This document shows positions 22,443 to 23,930 of a stretch of DNA of 24,158 nt, in pieces. Source of the stretch: Baffinella frigidus (taxonomy: Eukaryota > Cryptophyceae > Cryptomonadales > Baffinellaceae); contig MU647069.1 of assembly GCA_026770585.1 (NCBI GenBank), positions 94,499 through 118,656 on the forward strand. Direction: 5' to 3'. The notes beneath the pieces are model-generated. The model was not told where the DNA came from, did not search any database, and saw only the letters and a program-made list of their open reading frames with translations. Every line of letters begins with the position of its first letter. Position 1 is the stretch's first letter. The position numbers were made by a program, and so were the translations under genes.

Positions 22443-23930
22443 ACTCTCAACCCTCAACCCTCAATCCTCAACCCTCAACCCTCAACCCTCAACCATAAAT
22501 CCTCAACCCTCAACCATCAACCCTCAACCCTAGACCCTCAACCCTCAACCATAAACCCTCAACCCTCAACCCTCCACCCTCAACCCTCAACCCTCAACCC
22601 TCAACCATAAACCCTAAACCCTCAACCATAAACCGTAAACCCTCAACCCTAAACCCTAAACCCCAAACCCTAGGACGCTGATGTGCGCGCAGCTGGTGGA
22701 CGAGTTCGACAACGTGTGCCCGCTCGGCAGCATCCCCCCCGACCTGGTCCCAGAGTGCAGCACCCTGGGCAACAACCCTGGGATCGCGCTGGAGAAGGGG
22801 GACGGGAAGTGGGACCGCGAAGGGGACTACTTCCTCCCGCCTCGTGCCGCGGTGCTGACCAAAACGCTGCTGGCGGGGACGGGGTCAGACGCGTTCGAAA
22901 TCCTCGTCAAAAACGGCCGCCCGTCTGAAGCGGCGGATGGCCCCATGCGCGCGGGGGCAGGGGGGGGGGCAGGGGGGGCGCAGAGGCACATCAAAGGCTT
23001 CAAGCAGCAGGTGCTGCTGGAGGCGGGGGACCCTGCAGGGCTCAGGGTGAGCTATAAGCCGGAGGTCAAGGAGGAGGGGGTGTGGACTGCGGATGCCGAC
23101 AAGGTGAGAGAGAGAGGGGGTGAACAGTAAATACTGAACCCTTAACCCTAAACCTCAAACCCTGAAACCTCAACCGCAAAACAGAGGGTTCTGAAGGACG
23201 GAGAGGAGCTCATCGAGCCGTTTCCGACGTAAACCCTAAACCCTCAACCTTAAACCCTAAACCCTAAATCCTACACCCTAAACCCTAAGCCCTAAACCGC
23301 ACACCCTAAACCCTAAACCCTAAAGCATATACCATAAAACAGAAACCCTAAACCCTCAATCCTCAATCCTAAACCTTAAACCCTAAACCTCATACCCTAA
23401 ACCCCAAACCCCATACCTTAAACCCTAAACCCTACACCCTGAACCCCAAAACATAAACCCGAAATCCTGAACCCTAAACCCTACATCCTACACCCTGAAC
23501 CCTAAAACATCAACCCCAAATCCCAAACCCTAAACCCTAGACCCTAACCCCCAAACCAGGCGGTACCTACTGCAGGAGCTTGAGGTGCAGGTGGTGGACA
23601 AGTGGGGAAACGTCGTTTCAGGCTCGTCCTCCTAAACCCTACACCCCAAACCCTAAACCCTGCACCCAGAACCCTGAACAATAACCCTAAACCCTCAACC
23701 CTAAACCCTAACAATAACCCCAAACCCAAAACCGTCGTTTCAGGCTCGTCCTCCATTTCCCTAAACCCCAAACCCTAAACCCCAAACCCTAAACCCTAAA
23801 CCCTAAACCCTCAACCCCAAACTCCAAACCCCAAAGCGTCGTCGCAGGCAAAGCGTTAAAGACAGACACGGTGTCGTTTTCGCTCAAAGAGTGTCTCCTG
23901 TCCGACTCTTCTGCCAAGACTCCGGTGGCG
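2738..23930 (+). CDS. Multi-exon gene, tandem Ig-like (SMCHD1/GMI1-like?) protein, partial
   Basis: Twenty-five exons can be joined into one frame of about 863 codons, with every junction phase compatible (mixed phases 0, 1 and 2). That is unlikely by chance for exons this short. The translation has repeated beta-sandwich signatures: AGTFFPE followed by MDVYVKAENGEF (exons 2-3), AGTYEVTYTL (exon 6), SAGLPASVEIV (exon 7), LVDEFDNV (exon 22) and VQVVDKWGNVVSG (exon 24). D-x-x-G/D-N-V turns after a hydrophobic strand are typical of the Ig-like repeats in the SMCHD1/GMI1 family of SMC-hinge chromatin proteins, which act in gene silencing and DNA repair. No GHKL ATPase or SMC hinge is seen, so only the middle of such a protein would be here. 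Other Ig-like or filamin-like proteins remain possible. Gene structure is more secure than family. Coding sequence is about 12% of the span. Exons are GC-rich and introns are repeat-filled. Start and stop codons are not identified. Confidence 0.6.
2940..3077 (+). mobile_element. tRNA-derived SINE-like repeat, copy 1
   Basis: Matches the reverse complement of 5821-5947 over its length. It has a pol III A-box-like tggctcagatgatg (2989-3002) and a B-box-like gagtttgaattct (3029-3041) about 40 bases apart, as in tRNA-derived SINEs. No intact cloverleaf can be folded. Confidence 0.6.
3093..3140 (+). pseudogene. Echo copy of exon 1 (3' half)
   Basis: Sixteen codons, QIAKALPKALVVLKGK, match the end of exon 1 with one residue change (S to L) and several synonymous changes. 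The copy is preceded by TTAG, a possible acceptor, and followed by the same gttgtgcacaccctcgctcc intron start as exon 1. It could be a decayed duplicate or a second usable exon. Confidence 0.6.
3190..3600. other. Repeat fragments and low-repeat sequence, no gene
   Basis: Begins with the gttgacttttgatgaaaggt end shared by the 9532-type element and continues into a stretch related to 8115-8205. The remainder shows no exon-like segment. Confidence 0.5.
3601..3794. mobile_element. MITE-like element, TIR taccactcgagaatg
   Basis: 15-bp TIRs with one mismatch (cattctcgtgtggta at the other end), 194 bp. Shares internal motifs and TIR core with the element at 1091-1301. Confidence 0.65.
3846..3866. 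mobile_element. Solo end of the 13707-type element
   Basis: cgtatgagcgaggtacccct followed by g and TA matches one terminus of the element at 13707-13824. The other end is not found nearby. Confidence 0.5.
3912..4101. mobile_element. MITE-like element, about 29-bp TIRs
   Basis: Ends tcaaatatggccccctggcc... and ...ggccagggggttatatttga, 190 bp. It contains a second, internal copy of the end (from 3986) and a tandem atggccacttaagcagg pair near 4012-4043, so it looks nested or rearranged. Confidence 0.7.
4165..4330 (-). repeat. Heptamer-like block in reverse orientation
   Basis: Degenerate gggttt/aggggttt units, G-rich on the + strand, opposite to most of the window. Confidence 0.7.
4413..4548 (+). 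mobile_element. MITE-like element with 6-bp target duplication
   Basis: TIRs ccacttagcagcc and ggccgctgctaagtgg. It is flanked on both sides by aaccat (4407-4412 and 4549-4554), consistent with a target-site duplication in a heptamer array. Same family as 1791 and 2269. Confidence 0.75.
4650..4924. repeat. CCCTAAA array up to the exon 2 acceptor
   Basis: Nearly continuous CCCTAAA with a few CCCCAAA and CATAAAC variants, ending three bases before the CAG acceptor. Confidence 0.9.
4928..4963 (+). CDS. Exon 2, microexon EITITAGTFFPE
   Basis: A 36-nt, 12-codon exon between CCAG and GTATTC, phase 0 at both ends. It reads EITITAGTFFPE and runs into MDVYVKAENGEF of exon 3. Together they give the beta-strand, AG-x-FPE, beta-strand pattern of an Ig-like repeat. 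It follows directly on a CCCTAAA array, which fills the end of the upstream intron. A faint partial copy (acggaaatcacc) lies near 4640. Confidence 0.5.
4964..5532. other. AT-richer intron sequence, no gene recognised
   Basis: Low heptamer content. Holds the motif ggaaacacgccaaaagtcag (5395 on), also found at 21450 and inverted near 15913, a short dispersed repeat. No exon-like segment with both splice sites. Confidence 0.4.
5533..5659 (+). repeat. Dispersed repeat, copy 1 (pair with 6890-7015)
   Basis: From gagagattggt to ggattctatctccac, about 127 bp, closely matching 6890-7015. Confidence 0.8.
5821..5947 (-). mobile_element. tRNA-derived SINE-like repeat, copy 2 (inverted)
   Basis: On the minus strand it reads tagctcagatgata (A box, 5884-5897) and gagttcgaattcc (B box, 5854-5866). 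It looks like a tRNA, but the T-stem lacks a pairing base, so it is not an intact tRNA gene. Matches 2940-3077. Confidence 0.65.
5970..6103 (+). mobile_element. TIR element, 9532 family, diverged
   Basis: Starts ccactcggtgg, then gcttcgaaggtttcgt, gtgaccaatttgcat, aaagttaattg and ttgacttttga, in the same order as 9532-9661. It ends 26 bases before exon 3. Confidence 0.65.
6130..6195 (+). CDS. Exon 3, Ig-like strand MDVYVKAENGEFI
   Basis: A 22-codon exon after TTGGCAG, reading MDVYVKAENGEFIDTSPQ then KNLE, followed by GTCCAG. Phase 0 on both sides. The ATG at its first codon could be read as a start, but an acceptor lies directly in front and exon 2 joins in frame, so I treat it as internal. 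The donor is weak beyond GT, so the 3' end could be a few bases off. Confidence 0.5.
6205..6650. repeat. Degenerate heptamer filler of intron 3
   Basis: Mixed CCCTAAA, CCCTCAA and CCATAAA units filling most of the intron, with a short non-repeat stretch at 6350-6380. Confidence 0.85.
6656..6718 (+). CDS. Exon 4, VQGKIFMTHVWNTKTGLSEKM
   Basis: A 21-codon exon after ACAAG, ending at ATG before GTACAC, phase 0 on both sides. It begins VQGKIFMTHVWN. The previous exon ends LE, and its intron begins gtccag, which would encode VQ, so exon start and intron start resemble each other. No stop codon inside. Confidence 0.5.
6764..6886. repeat. Dispersed element with cctacgg/ccgtagg core
   Basis: From gcccgagtttccgtt to gaagtccgctgtgtgg, matching 16176-16298. 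The core is a palindrome of cctacgg and ccgtagg. Related pieces at 7870-7990 (inverted) and 13237-13330. Confidence 0.7.
6890..7015 (+). repeat. Dispersed repeat, copy 2
   Basis: Matches 5533-5659. It follows directly on the previous element. Confidence 0.8.
7066..7166. repeat. Tandem repeat, cgtttcgtgctaaaagtgtt unit
   Basis: Three full units and one short unit of acgtttcgtgctaaaagtg plus tttca. Confidence 0.85.
7350..7535. repeat. Two adjacent tandem repeats
   Basis: 7355-7430 holds about six units like gtcaatttcga. 7440-7535 holds four units like cgacttatgtccctctg. No open coding frame runs through them. The stretch 7167-7350 shows nothing recognisable. Confidence 0.75.
7545..7715. repeat. 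CCCTGAA/CCCTAAA block
   Basis: Mixed heptamers starting with CCCTGAA and passing into CCCTAAA. Confidence 0.9.
7993..8130 (+). mobile_element. TIR element, 9532 family
   Basis: ccacacgttgg at the start, ccaccgtgtgg at the end, with the internal motifs of the family (ctgaccaactttgcatc, aaagtgaattg, ttgacttttgatgaaagg). Confidence 0.7.
8380..8500 (-). repeat. Reverse-orientation heptamers (gggtttcg type)
   Basis: Degenerate gggtttcgggtttag units, G-rich on +. A short similar piece is at 8650-8690. Confidence 0.8.
9006..9043 (+). pseudogene. Echo copy of exon 5, 5' part with acceptor
   Basis: Repeats the acceptor region (cagttggacgcag) and the first eight codons of exon 5 (TKALNKAF) with one synonymous change, then breaks off into heptamer repeats. 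Truncated before any donor. Confidence 0.6.
9130..9162 (+). pseudogene. Second echo of exon 5, 5' part
   Basis: Repeats cagttggac-cagacgaaggcg and about six codons of exon 5, then diverges. This is the same 5' fragment as at 9006, so one piece has been duplicated more than once. Confidence 0.55.
9253..9312 (+). CDS. Exon 5, TKALNKAFTFDKLDKGVFLQ
   Basis: A 20-codon exon between GACGCAG and GTTCCT, phase 0 on both sides, running into AGTYEVTYTL of exon 6. Its neighbourhood is crowded with copies: two truncated 5' copies upstream (9006-9043 and 9130-9162), each including the cagttgga-c-cag acceptor region, and a 3' copy downstream (9478-9513). I chose this copy because only it is complete and open. 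Confidence 0.55.
9478..9513 (+). pseudogene. Echo copy of exon 5, 3' part
   Basis: Twelve in-frame codons, MFDKLDEGVFVQ, match the exon 5 end (TFDKLDKGVFLQ), but the boundary reads CAG followed by GCACGT instead of GTTCCT. A GC donor is possible. It abuts a dispersed TIR element at 9532. Confidence 0.55.
9532..9661 (+). mobile_element. TIR element, type copy, 130 bp
   Basis: Terminal ccacacggtg and caccgtgtgg are exact reverse complements. Non-coding interior. Related copies at 5970, 7993 and, inverted, 19295. A small non-autonomous DNA transposon is the simplest reading. Confidence 0.75.
9826..9927 (+). CDS. Exon 6, Ig-like strand pair AGTYEVTYTL
   Basis: A 34-codon exon after ATCAG, ending ACG before GTGCGT, phase 0. 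It starts AGTYEVTYTLVGVNPKDANG and ends KLKLT. 'GTY-V-Y-L' followed by a charged loop and a closing strand is a typical last hairpin of an Ig-like repeat. The donor is one of the better ones in the gene. The end and donor region is repeated at 10102-10169 and 10307-10328. Confidence 0.65.
10102..10169 (+). pseudogene. Echo copy of exon 6, frame kept, strong donor
   Basis: In-frame copy reading YPTDANGNEKTTKITSKLKL then TEP, against exon 6 NPKDANGNEKTNKISTKLKL. Changes are conservative (N/T, S/T, T/S). It is followed by GTGAGT, a closer match to the donor consensus than that of exon 6. No clear acceptor is visible directly upstream. A decayed duplicate or an alternative 3' exon. Confidence 0.6.
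10180..10470. repeat. GA-rich tract and ttgtacag repeats
   Basis: 10180-10262 is purine-rich (gagaga/gaagaa). 10307-10328 copies the exon 6 end with donor. 10320-10470 holds about ten irregular ttgtacag units and a (gtta)5 run at 10412-10430. Confidence 0.75.
10640..10810. repeat. CCCCAAA/CCACAAA block
   Basis: Heptamers with local homogenisation to accacaa and ccccaaa, ending just before the exon 7 acceptor. Confidence 0.9.
10826..10912 (+). CDS. Exon 7, VSAGLPASVEIVRPAPDDPR
   Basis: A 29-codon exon after CACAG, ending GFR-like FRKLQ before GTCCTC, phase 0. 'SAGLPASVEIV' opens a new beta-sandwich repeat (a Pro turn after a conserved Ala-Gly, then a hydrophobic strand). Exon 8 starts with gtcctg, nearly identical to the start of this intron (gtcctc). 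An in-frame copy of the last 16 codons is at 11033-11080. Confidence 0.6.
11033..11080 (+). pseudogene. Echo copy of exon 7, 3' part with donor
   Basis: Sixteen codons, PAPDDPRKEKPFRKLQ, match exon 7 PAPDDPRKDEPFRKLQ. Of five base differences three are synonymous and two give D/E and E/K. The copy ends in the same CAG-GTCCT boundary. Upstream it abuts aacccaaaa heptamers with no clear acceptor. Confidence 0.65.
11133..11217. repeat. Homogeneous CCCAAAA heptamer run
   Basis: About 12 nearly perfect copies of a single variant, preceded by a short CCCGAAA run. Confidence 0.95.
11456..11797 (-). repeat. Inverted TTGAGGG array with N gap
   Basis: About 45 tandem copies of ttgaggg/tcgaggg, G-rich on the + strand. 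Flanking arrays are C-rich on +. Positions 11642-11651 are N, so the true length is unknown. Confidence 0.95.
11860..12235. repeat. Degenerate CCCTAAA filler around exon 8
   Basis: Heptamer variants on both sides of the microexon at 11947. Confidence 0.85.
11947..11984 (+). CDS. Exon 8, microexon VLGTNKKKALHL
   Basis: A 38-nt exon after AAACAG, reading VLGTNKKKALHL plus two bases of an Arg codon, before GTTCTA (phase 2). Exon 9 supplies the third base. The intron start gttct is repeated as the first bases of exon 9 (gttcttc), so the exact cut point is ambiguous, but the protein would barely change. Confidence 0.5.
12237..12321 (+). CDS. Exon 9, FFDGVGLGEMLDGKKKKEKW
   Basis: An 85-nt exon after ACCCAG. 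One base completes the Arg codon from exon 8, then 28 codons begin FFDGVGLGEMLDG, continue through a Lys run and end GNLCFLQ before GTCTCA (phase 0). Surrounded by heptamer repeats on both sides, so its coding character stands out sharply. Confidence 0.6.
12325..13070. repeat. Heptamer filler of intron 9
   Basis: CCCCAAA and CCCCGAA units at 12330-12660, then CCCTAAA variants to the exon 10 acceptor. A short non-repeat stretch at 12715-12755. Confidence 0.85.
13076..13141 (+). CDS. Exon 10, ENAMTMPRVEIEQIHDSAKP
   Basis: A 22-codon exon after CACAG, ending SQ before GTCGCC, phase 0. It continues in frame from FLQ of exon 9 into VKFTFNV of exon 11. A shortened copy of its second half follows at 13391-13440. 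Confidence 0.55.
13237..13330. repeat. Palindromic cctacgg/ccgtagg region
   Basis: Several interleaved inverted copies of ccgtagg and cctacgg and a gggcctaggggcccc core. Related to the element at 6764. Confidence 0.6.
13391..13440 (+). pseudogene. Echo copy of exon 10, with deletions
   Basis: Repeats ccgcg-gtcgagatc and the end gaagccttcc-ggtcgcc of exon 10, with internal deletions that break the frame. Clearly decayed, unlike several other echoes. Confidence 0.5.
13707..13824. mobile_element. MITE-like element, TA target duplication
   Basis: caggggtacctcgctcataa and its near-exact reverse complement at the other end, 118 bp, flanked by TA on both sides. TIR plus TA is typical of Tc1/mariner-type non-autonomous elements. 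It ends 49 bases before exon 11. Confidence 0.8.
13874..13923 (+). CDS. Exon 11, VKFTFNVNSAEKTGKP
   Basis: A 50-nt exon after TTTTTGCAG (the clearest pyrimidine tract in the window), giving VKFTFNVNSAEKTGKP plus two bases of Gly, before GTACGC (phase 2). Exon 12 begins with G and TAC, completing Gly-Tyr. The intron start ggtac is repeated at the exon 12 start. The end is echoed at 14074-14091. Confidence 0.6.
13933..14465 (-). repeat. Reverse-orientation heptamer blocks
   Basis: gggttag/gggttta units at 13936-14037 and 14100-14190, ttgaggg at 14295-14325 and 14423-14462. G-rich on +. Breaks at 14040-14100 (exon 11 echo), 14195-14250 and 14350-14420. Confidence 0.9.
14074..14091 (+). pseudogene. 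Echo of exon 11 end with GTAAGG donor
   Basis: gacggccgggaaacccgg copies the last codons of exon 11 (T-G-K-P-G) and is followed by GTAAGG, a near-consensus donor, better than that of the exon itself. Embedded in inverted (TTTAGGG-sense) heptamers. Confidence 0.4.
14560..15085. other. Low-repeat stretch, no gene recognised
   Basis: The longest heptamer-free stretch of this intron. A minus-strand frame of 89 codons (14662-14931) exists but has no family motif, so I do not call it. Confidence 0.4.
15090..15350. repeat. CCCCAAA/CCCTAAA block before exon 12
   Basis: Dense heptamers running to the GGTAG acceptor. Confidence 0.9.
15358..15436 (+). CDS. Exon 12, YLSCDVKCHLENGQKLLDLA
   Basis: A 79-nt exon after GGTAG. 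One base finishes Gly from exon 11, then 26 codons end SKKSVK before GTCTCC (phase 0). The frame stays open past the proposed donor (VSLHA...), so the end could lie further on. Two in-frame echoes at 15583-15633 and 15944-15997 both stop at the same AAG-GT position, which supports the chosen boundary. Confidence 0.55.
15583..15633 (+). pseudogene. Echo 1 of exon 12, frame kept
   Basis: Seventeen codons LEDGQTLQDLASKKSDK match exon 12 LENGQKLLDLASKKSVK with no stop. It is followed by GTCCTC at the equivalent boundary. No confident acceptor upstream. Confidence 0.6.
15648..15750 (+). repeat. Dispersed repeat (pair with 21077-21178)
   Basis: ttattactctcgatacaggt, gaggcc-, cttgagtt-agtgatacaa and gccttaagaa-cgggc-cgcc appear in the same order in both copies. 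A fragment also occurs at 9330-9375. Confidence 0.75.
15858..15904. repeat. Perfect 23-bp inverted repeat, 1-nt loop
   Basis: Arms 15858-15880 and 15882-15904 are exact reverse complements (core gtttccgcccgct / agcgggcggaaac). Confidence 0.95.
15944..15997 (+). pseudogene. Echo 2 of exon 12, frame kept
   Basis: Eighteen codons YLEDGQTLQDLTSNKSVK match exon 12 and echo 1, ending AAG before GTCTAC. It shares T-L-Q-D with echo 1 against K-L-L-D in exon 12, so the two echoes are closer to each other than to the exon. It lies 40 bases after the 47-bp hairpin at 15858. Confidence 0.6.
16068..16175 (+). pseudogene. Echo copy of exon 13 start, cut by a repeat element
   Basis: Thirty-six open codons: LEGLQFFSNADVEISIVSGP, then GSKRKAVAPG and PSKPES. 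From VEISIVSGPGSKRKA onward it matches exon 13, with seven synonymous differences against four replacements. It stops at 16175, exactly where the dispersed element 16176-16298 begins. The first 11 codons differ from those of exon 13, so it may be an alternative 5' version rather than simple debris. Confidence 0.6.
16176..16298. repeat. Dispersed element, second copy of 6764-6886
   Basis: From gcccgagtttccgtta to gaagtccgctgcgtgg. It lies exactly between the exon 13 echo and the region before exon 13. Confidence 0.75.
16330..16655 (+). CDS. Exon 13, long exon with VEISIVSGPGSKRK
   Basis: A 326-nt exon after GTGGCAG, reading IETEVEISIVSGPGSKRKAA and later TVTVEVCAGKPCRLVAEVQA, a Gly/Lys-rich acidic loop, then LKLENHRKGPGVAVTAYD and two bases of Lys before GTAACC (phase 2). 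The strand-turn-strand pattern 'TVTVEVCAGKPCRLVAEV' fits an Ig-like fold. The frame is also open upstream of 16330 (KKKSWQ), so the start may be slightly earlier. The internal loop with Gly runs is probably disordered. Confidence 0.65.
16660..16840. repeat. CCCTAAA block of intron 13
   Basis: Dense heptamers directly after the exon 13 donor. 16900-17040 is heptamer-free and without a recognised feature. Confidence 0.9.
16847..16890 (+). pseudogene. Decoy copy of exon 14 with in-frame TAG
   Basis: After TTCAG it repeats the first 40 or so bases of exon 14, with only two base changes in the first 30. The Gln codon CAG is TAG here (16875-16877), giving WGHPVQSII then stop. If exon 13 spliced here the protein would be truncated. 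Sequence identity falls off after about 16890. Confidence 0.6.
17080..17160 (+). CDS. Exon 14, WGHPVRSIIQGEREDALEIV
   Basis: An 81-nt exon after CTCAG. One base completes Lys, then WGHPVRSIIQGEREDALEIV and ELLKHA, plus two bases of Gly before GTGCGT (phase 2). The second half looks alpha-helical. The donor is good. A near-identical but stop-containing copy lies 230 bases upstream at 16847. Confidence 0.65.
17180..17211 (+). pseudogene. Echo of exon 15 core (1)
   Basis: gcggggcgaaagaagcgccc followed by ggagtcgttcc repeats the central Lys/Arg-rich part of exon 15. It lies just downstream of the exon 14 donor and has no own splice sites. Confidence 0.5.
17383..17441 (+). pseudogene. Echo of exon 15 (2), one extra G
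   Basis: Copies exon 15 including the upstream intron end (aatacaac-cag). The G run after the acceptor is one base longer (7 rather than 6), so it would be out of frame if spliced from exon 14. The rest reads DPRGAKRKKRPESFRP in the matching frame. The extra G could also be a homopolymer error. Confidence 0.55.
17471..17534 (+). CDS. Exon 15, basic segment GGTDPRGRKKRKESFRPVTV
   Basis: A 64-nt exon after AACGCAG. One base completes Gly, then 21 codons end VTVK before GTAACG (phase 0). The RGRKKRK cluster could be a nuclear localisation signal or nucleic-acid-binding patch (inference). Two imperfect copies precede it, at 17180 and 17383. Confidence 0.6.
17580..18065. repeat. Heptamer and CCTGAAC filler of intron 15
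   Basis: Includes three gcaacgcccctgaccccaaa-like tandem units at 17533-17600 and a CCCCAAA run at 17917-17975. Confidence 0.85.
18077..18152 (+). pseudogene. Echo of exon 16, interrupted by a palindrome
   Basis: Begins gtgaacg like exon 16 and ends FNGLAVHLD, matching FEGRAVHLE of exon 16. A 29-bp palindrome (18092-18120) sits between the two matching parts and shifts the frame. Shorter copies of only the first bases (caggtgaa-ac-g-caccag) occur near 17285 and 17890. Confidence 0.45.
18092..18120. repeat. Perfect 14-bp inverted repeat, 1-nt loop
   Basis: gtcacgaaaaccgt, c, acggttttcgtgac, inside the exon 16 echo. Confidence 0.95.
18155..18238. repeat. Dispersed repeat, inverted partner of 1946-2026
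   Basis: gttcgagccctctctggacg... to agtctcttctct matches the reverse complement of 1946-2026. Confidence 0.6.
18483..18602. repeat. Two hairpins plus repeated flank
   Basis: aaaaagccagg / cctggcttttt (18483-18517) and gcagagtgggtagggct / agccctaccctacccactct (18557-18599). The ctctaaaagccctacc... sequence after the second also occurs at 18304-18360, a local duplication. Confidence 0.7.
18660..18722 (+). CDS. Exon 16, VNGETAASVFEGRAVHLEEP
   Basis: A 21-codon exon after ACCAAG, ending PP before GTGCTA, phase 0. It joins VTVK of exon 15 to VKSPEKH of exon 17. The acceptor is AAG and the donor is weak, so the boundaries are moderately certain. Confidence 0.5.
18725..19080. repeat. CCCTAAA and CCCTAGA heptamers before exon 17
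   Basis: A homogeneous CCCTAGA run at 18890-18950, with a shorter copy of the same run after exon 17 at 19190-19232. Confidence 0.9.
19103..19154 (+). CDS. Exon 17, VKSPEKHVLHYKIKTAD
   Basis: A 52-nt exon after CGCCAG, giving 17 codons plus one base before GTCAGT (phase 1). Exon 18 supplies GT to complete Gly (TADG-HEG). The intron start gtca equals the exon 18 start gtca. It is flanked on both sides by copies of the same ccctaga block (about 18890-18955 and 19190-19235). Confidence 0.6.
19295..19431 (-). mobile_element. TIR element, 9532 family, inverted
   Basis: Reverse complement of the 9532 type: cacactgtgg, gaacctttcatcaaaagtca, ggaatccaggccc and ccaccgtgtgg in order. Confidence 0.75.
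19764..19825 (+). CDS. Exon 18, HEGIETSMPLTITPSKAPFS
   Basis: A 62-nt exon after ACCCAG. Two bases complete Gly, then HEGIETSMPLTITPSKAPFS before GTGCCT (phase 0). 'PLTITPSKAPFS' reads like an end strand and inter-repeat linker. No echo copy was found nearby. Confidence 0.6.
19828..20200. repeat. Heptamer filler after exon 18
   Basis: CCCTAAA and CCATGAA variants and a short CCCGAAA/CCCAAAA stretch at 20050-20105. Confidence 0.85.
20266..20456. repeat. Homogeneous CCCATAA heptamer array
   Basis: About 26 tandem copies with few changes (cctataa, ccatagc). The variant is almost confined to this spot, apart from ttatgggttatggg at 19612. Confidence 0.95.
20545..20610 (+). pseudogene. Echo of exon 19 with its own acceptor, no donor
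   Basis: After AAGCAG it reads VCPYLARDASLSGAEEKLPV then AR, against exon 19 VCPYLARDGSASLSGAAEKLPVAGG. The frame is open and the acceptor kept. The copy ends without a GT donor. Confidence 0.6.
20676..20807 (+). CDS. Exon 19, VCPYLARDGSASLSGAAEKL
   Basis: A 44-codon exon after CACCAG, ending AFLLVADAGSTVSG before GTGCGT, phase 0. 'AAFLLVADAGS' is a hydrophobic beta-strand plus turn. Downstream the intron opens with a CT microsatellite. A 24-base copy of the exon end plus donor is at 20976-20999, and an in-frame copy of the first half lies just upstream. Confidence 0.6.
20815..20892. repeat. CT microsatellite after exon 19 donor
   Basis: tctctc interrupted by ccctccctccc, 7 bases downstream of the GTGCGT donor. 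Confidence 0.95.
20976..20999 (+). pseudogene. Echo of exon 19 end and donor
   Basis: caccgtctctggggtgcgtc followed by ttct repeats the last bases, donor and intron start of exon 19 without upstream exon sequence. Confidence 0.6.
21077..21178 (+). repeat. Dispersed repeat, partner of 15648-15750
   Basis: Same order of motifs as 15648-15750. Contains gggttcgcc, faintly B-box-like, too weak to call a SINE. Confidence 0.7.
21257..21346 (+). CDS. Exon 20, VSFRFCDEADERVDIAPGSG
   Basis: A 30-codon exon after AAAGCAG, continuing WTARGGGWKK before GTCCTC, phase 0. The donor is weak, but both downstream echoes end at the same AAG/AAA position, which supports it. An alternative GT (gtagcg) exists inside the exon. 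Confidence 0.6.
21525..21584 (+). pseudogene. Echo 1 of exon 20, frame kept
   Basis: Twenty codons ERVHITVGSGWTARGGGWNK match exon 20 ERVDIAPGSGWTARGGGWKK with no stop. It is followed by ATCCTA, so the donor GT is lost. Confidence 0.65.
21714..21767 (+). pseudogene. Echo 2 of exon 20, frame and donor kept
   Basis: Eighteen codons VNIAAGSGWTARGGGWKK match exon 20, followed by GTGCCC. It is preceded by CCTAG. Of the two echoes this one is closest to being a usable exon. Confidence 0.65.
21768..21984. other. Heptamer-free intron end before exon 21
   Basis: Starts with a C run, contains the palindrome gggaatgcattccc (21892-21905) and no heptamers. Nothing else recognised. Confidence 0.4.
21985..22256 (+). 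CDS. Exon 21, beta-rich segment with LTIIFEGPSG
   Basis: A 272-nt exon after CGGCAG, reading SKEVSGDVSMPGCKMRERAG, then DKEELTIIFEGPSGTEHRKL, DCVLVLSPAAAPPKRWQLAC, and ending VGSGRPL plus two bases of Arg before GTAAAC (phase 2). Alternating hydrophobic strands (LTIIFEG, LDCVLVLS) fit one Ig-like unit. GC-rich with strong G/C third positions. It can also be read from an ATG at 21895, but that upstream part is unrelated to the exon. Confidence 0.7.
22258..22650. repeat. CCCTCAA heptamer array
   Basis: About 50 copies, starting in the exon 21 donor (gtaaaccctcaac) and ending shortly before the exon 22 acceptor. It is the entire intron. Confidence 0.95.
22674..23103 (+). CDS. Exon 22, largest exon, Ig-like LVDEFDNV
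   Basis: A 430-nt exon after CCTAG. One base finishes Arg, then TLMCAQLVDEFDNVCPLGSI, a long charged loop, LTKTLLAGTGSDAFEILVKN, a Gly/Ala-rich run (likely disordered), IKGFKQQVLLEAGDPAGLRV and the end VWTADADK before GTGAGA (phase 0). 'AQLVDEFDNV' is the strand-D-x-x-x-N turn expected at the start of an SMCHD1-type Ig repeat. Clear coding bias, canonical donor. Preceded by 400 bases of CCCTCAA repeats. Confidence 0.75.
23105..23555. repeat. Heptamer fillers of introns 22 and 23
   Basis: CCCTAAA variants on both sides of microexon 23. Confidence 0.85.
23185..23228 (+). CDS. Exon 23, microexon RVLKDGEELIEPFP
   Basis: A 44-nt exon after AAACAG, 14 codons plus two bases of Thr before GTAAAC (phase 2). 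It is completed by the first base of exon 24. 'VLKDGEELIEPF' reads as a beta-hairpin. Confidence 0.55.
23560..23621 (+). CDS. Exon 24, VQVVDKWGNVVSG, with GC donor
   Basis: A 62-nt exon after ACCAG. One base completes Thr, then RYLLQELEVQVVDKWGNVVS plus one base. The only donor giving an open junction with exon 25 is GC (gctcgt). The GT alternative at 23612 would put TAA in frame. 'VQVVDKWGNVV' is the clearest Ig-repeat motif in the window. The end is echoed at 23733-23754. Confidence 0.55.
23733..23754 (+). pseudogene. Echo of exon 24 end
   Basis: cgtcgtttcaggctcgtcct followed by cc repeats the last codons of exon 24 and the start of its intron. A third version (gtcgtcgcag) forms the acceptor of exon 25. 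Confidence 0.6.
23848..23930 (+). CDS. Exon 25, KALKTDTVSFSLKECLLSDS
   Basis: An 83-nt exon after GTCGCAG. Two bases complete Gly, then 27 codons ending SAKTPVA before GTACCT (phase 0). 'GNVVSG-KALKTDTVSFSL' continues the Ig strand pattern of exon 24. The gene probably goes on beyond the window. Confidence 0.55.

Noticed and set aside
22227-22610. Long open frame through CCCTCAA repeats
   Set aside because: Heptamers without stops give open frames in several phases. The peptide is a simple repeat and the stretch is an intron with clear splice sites on both sides.
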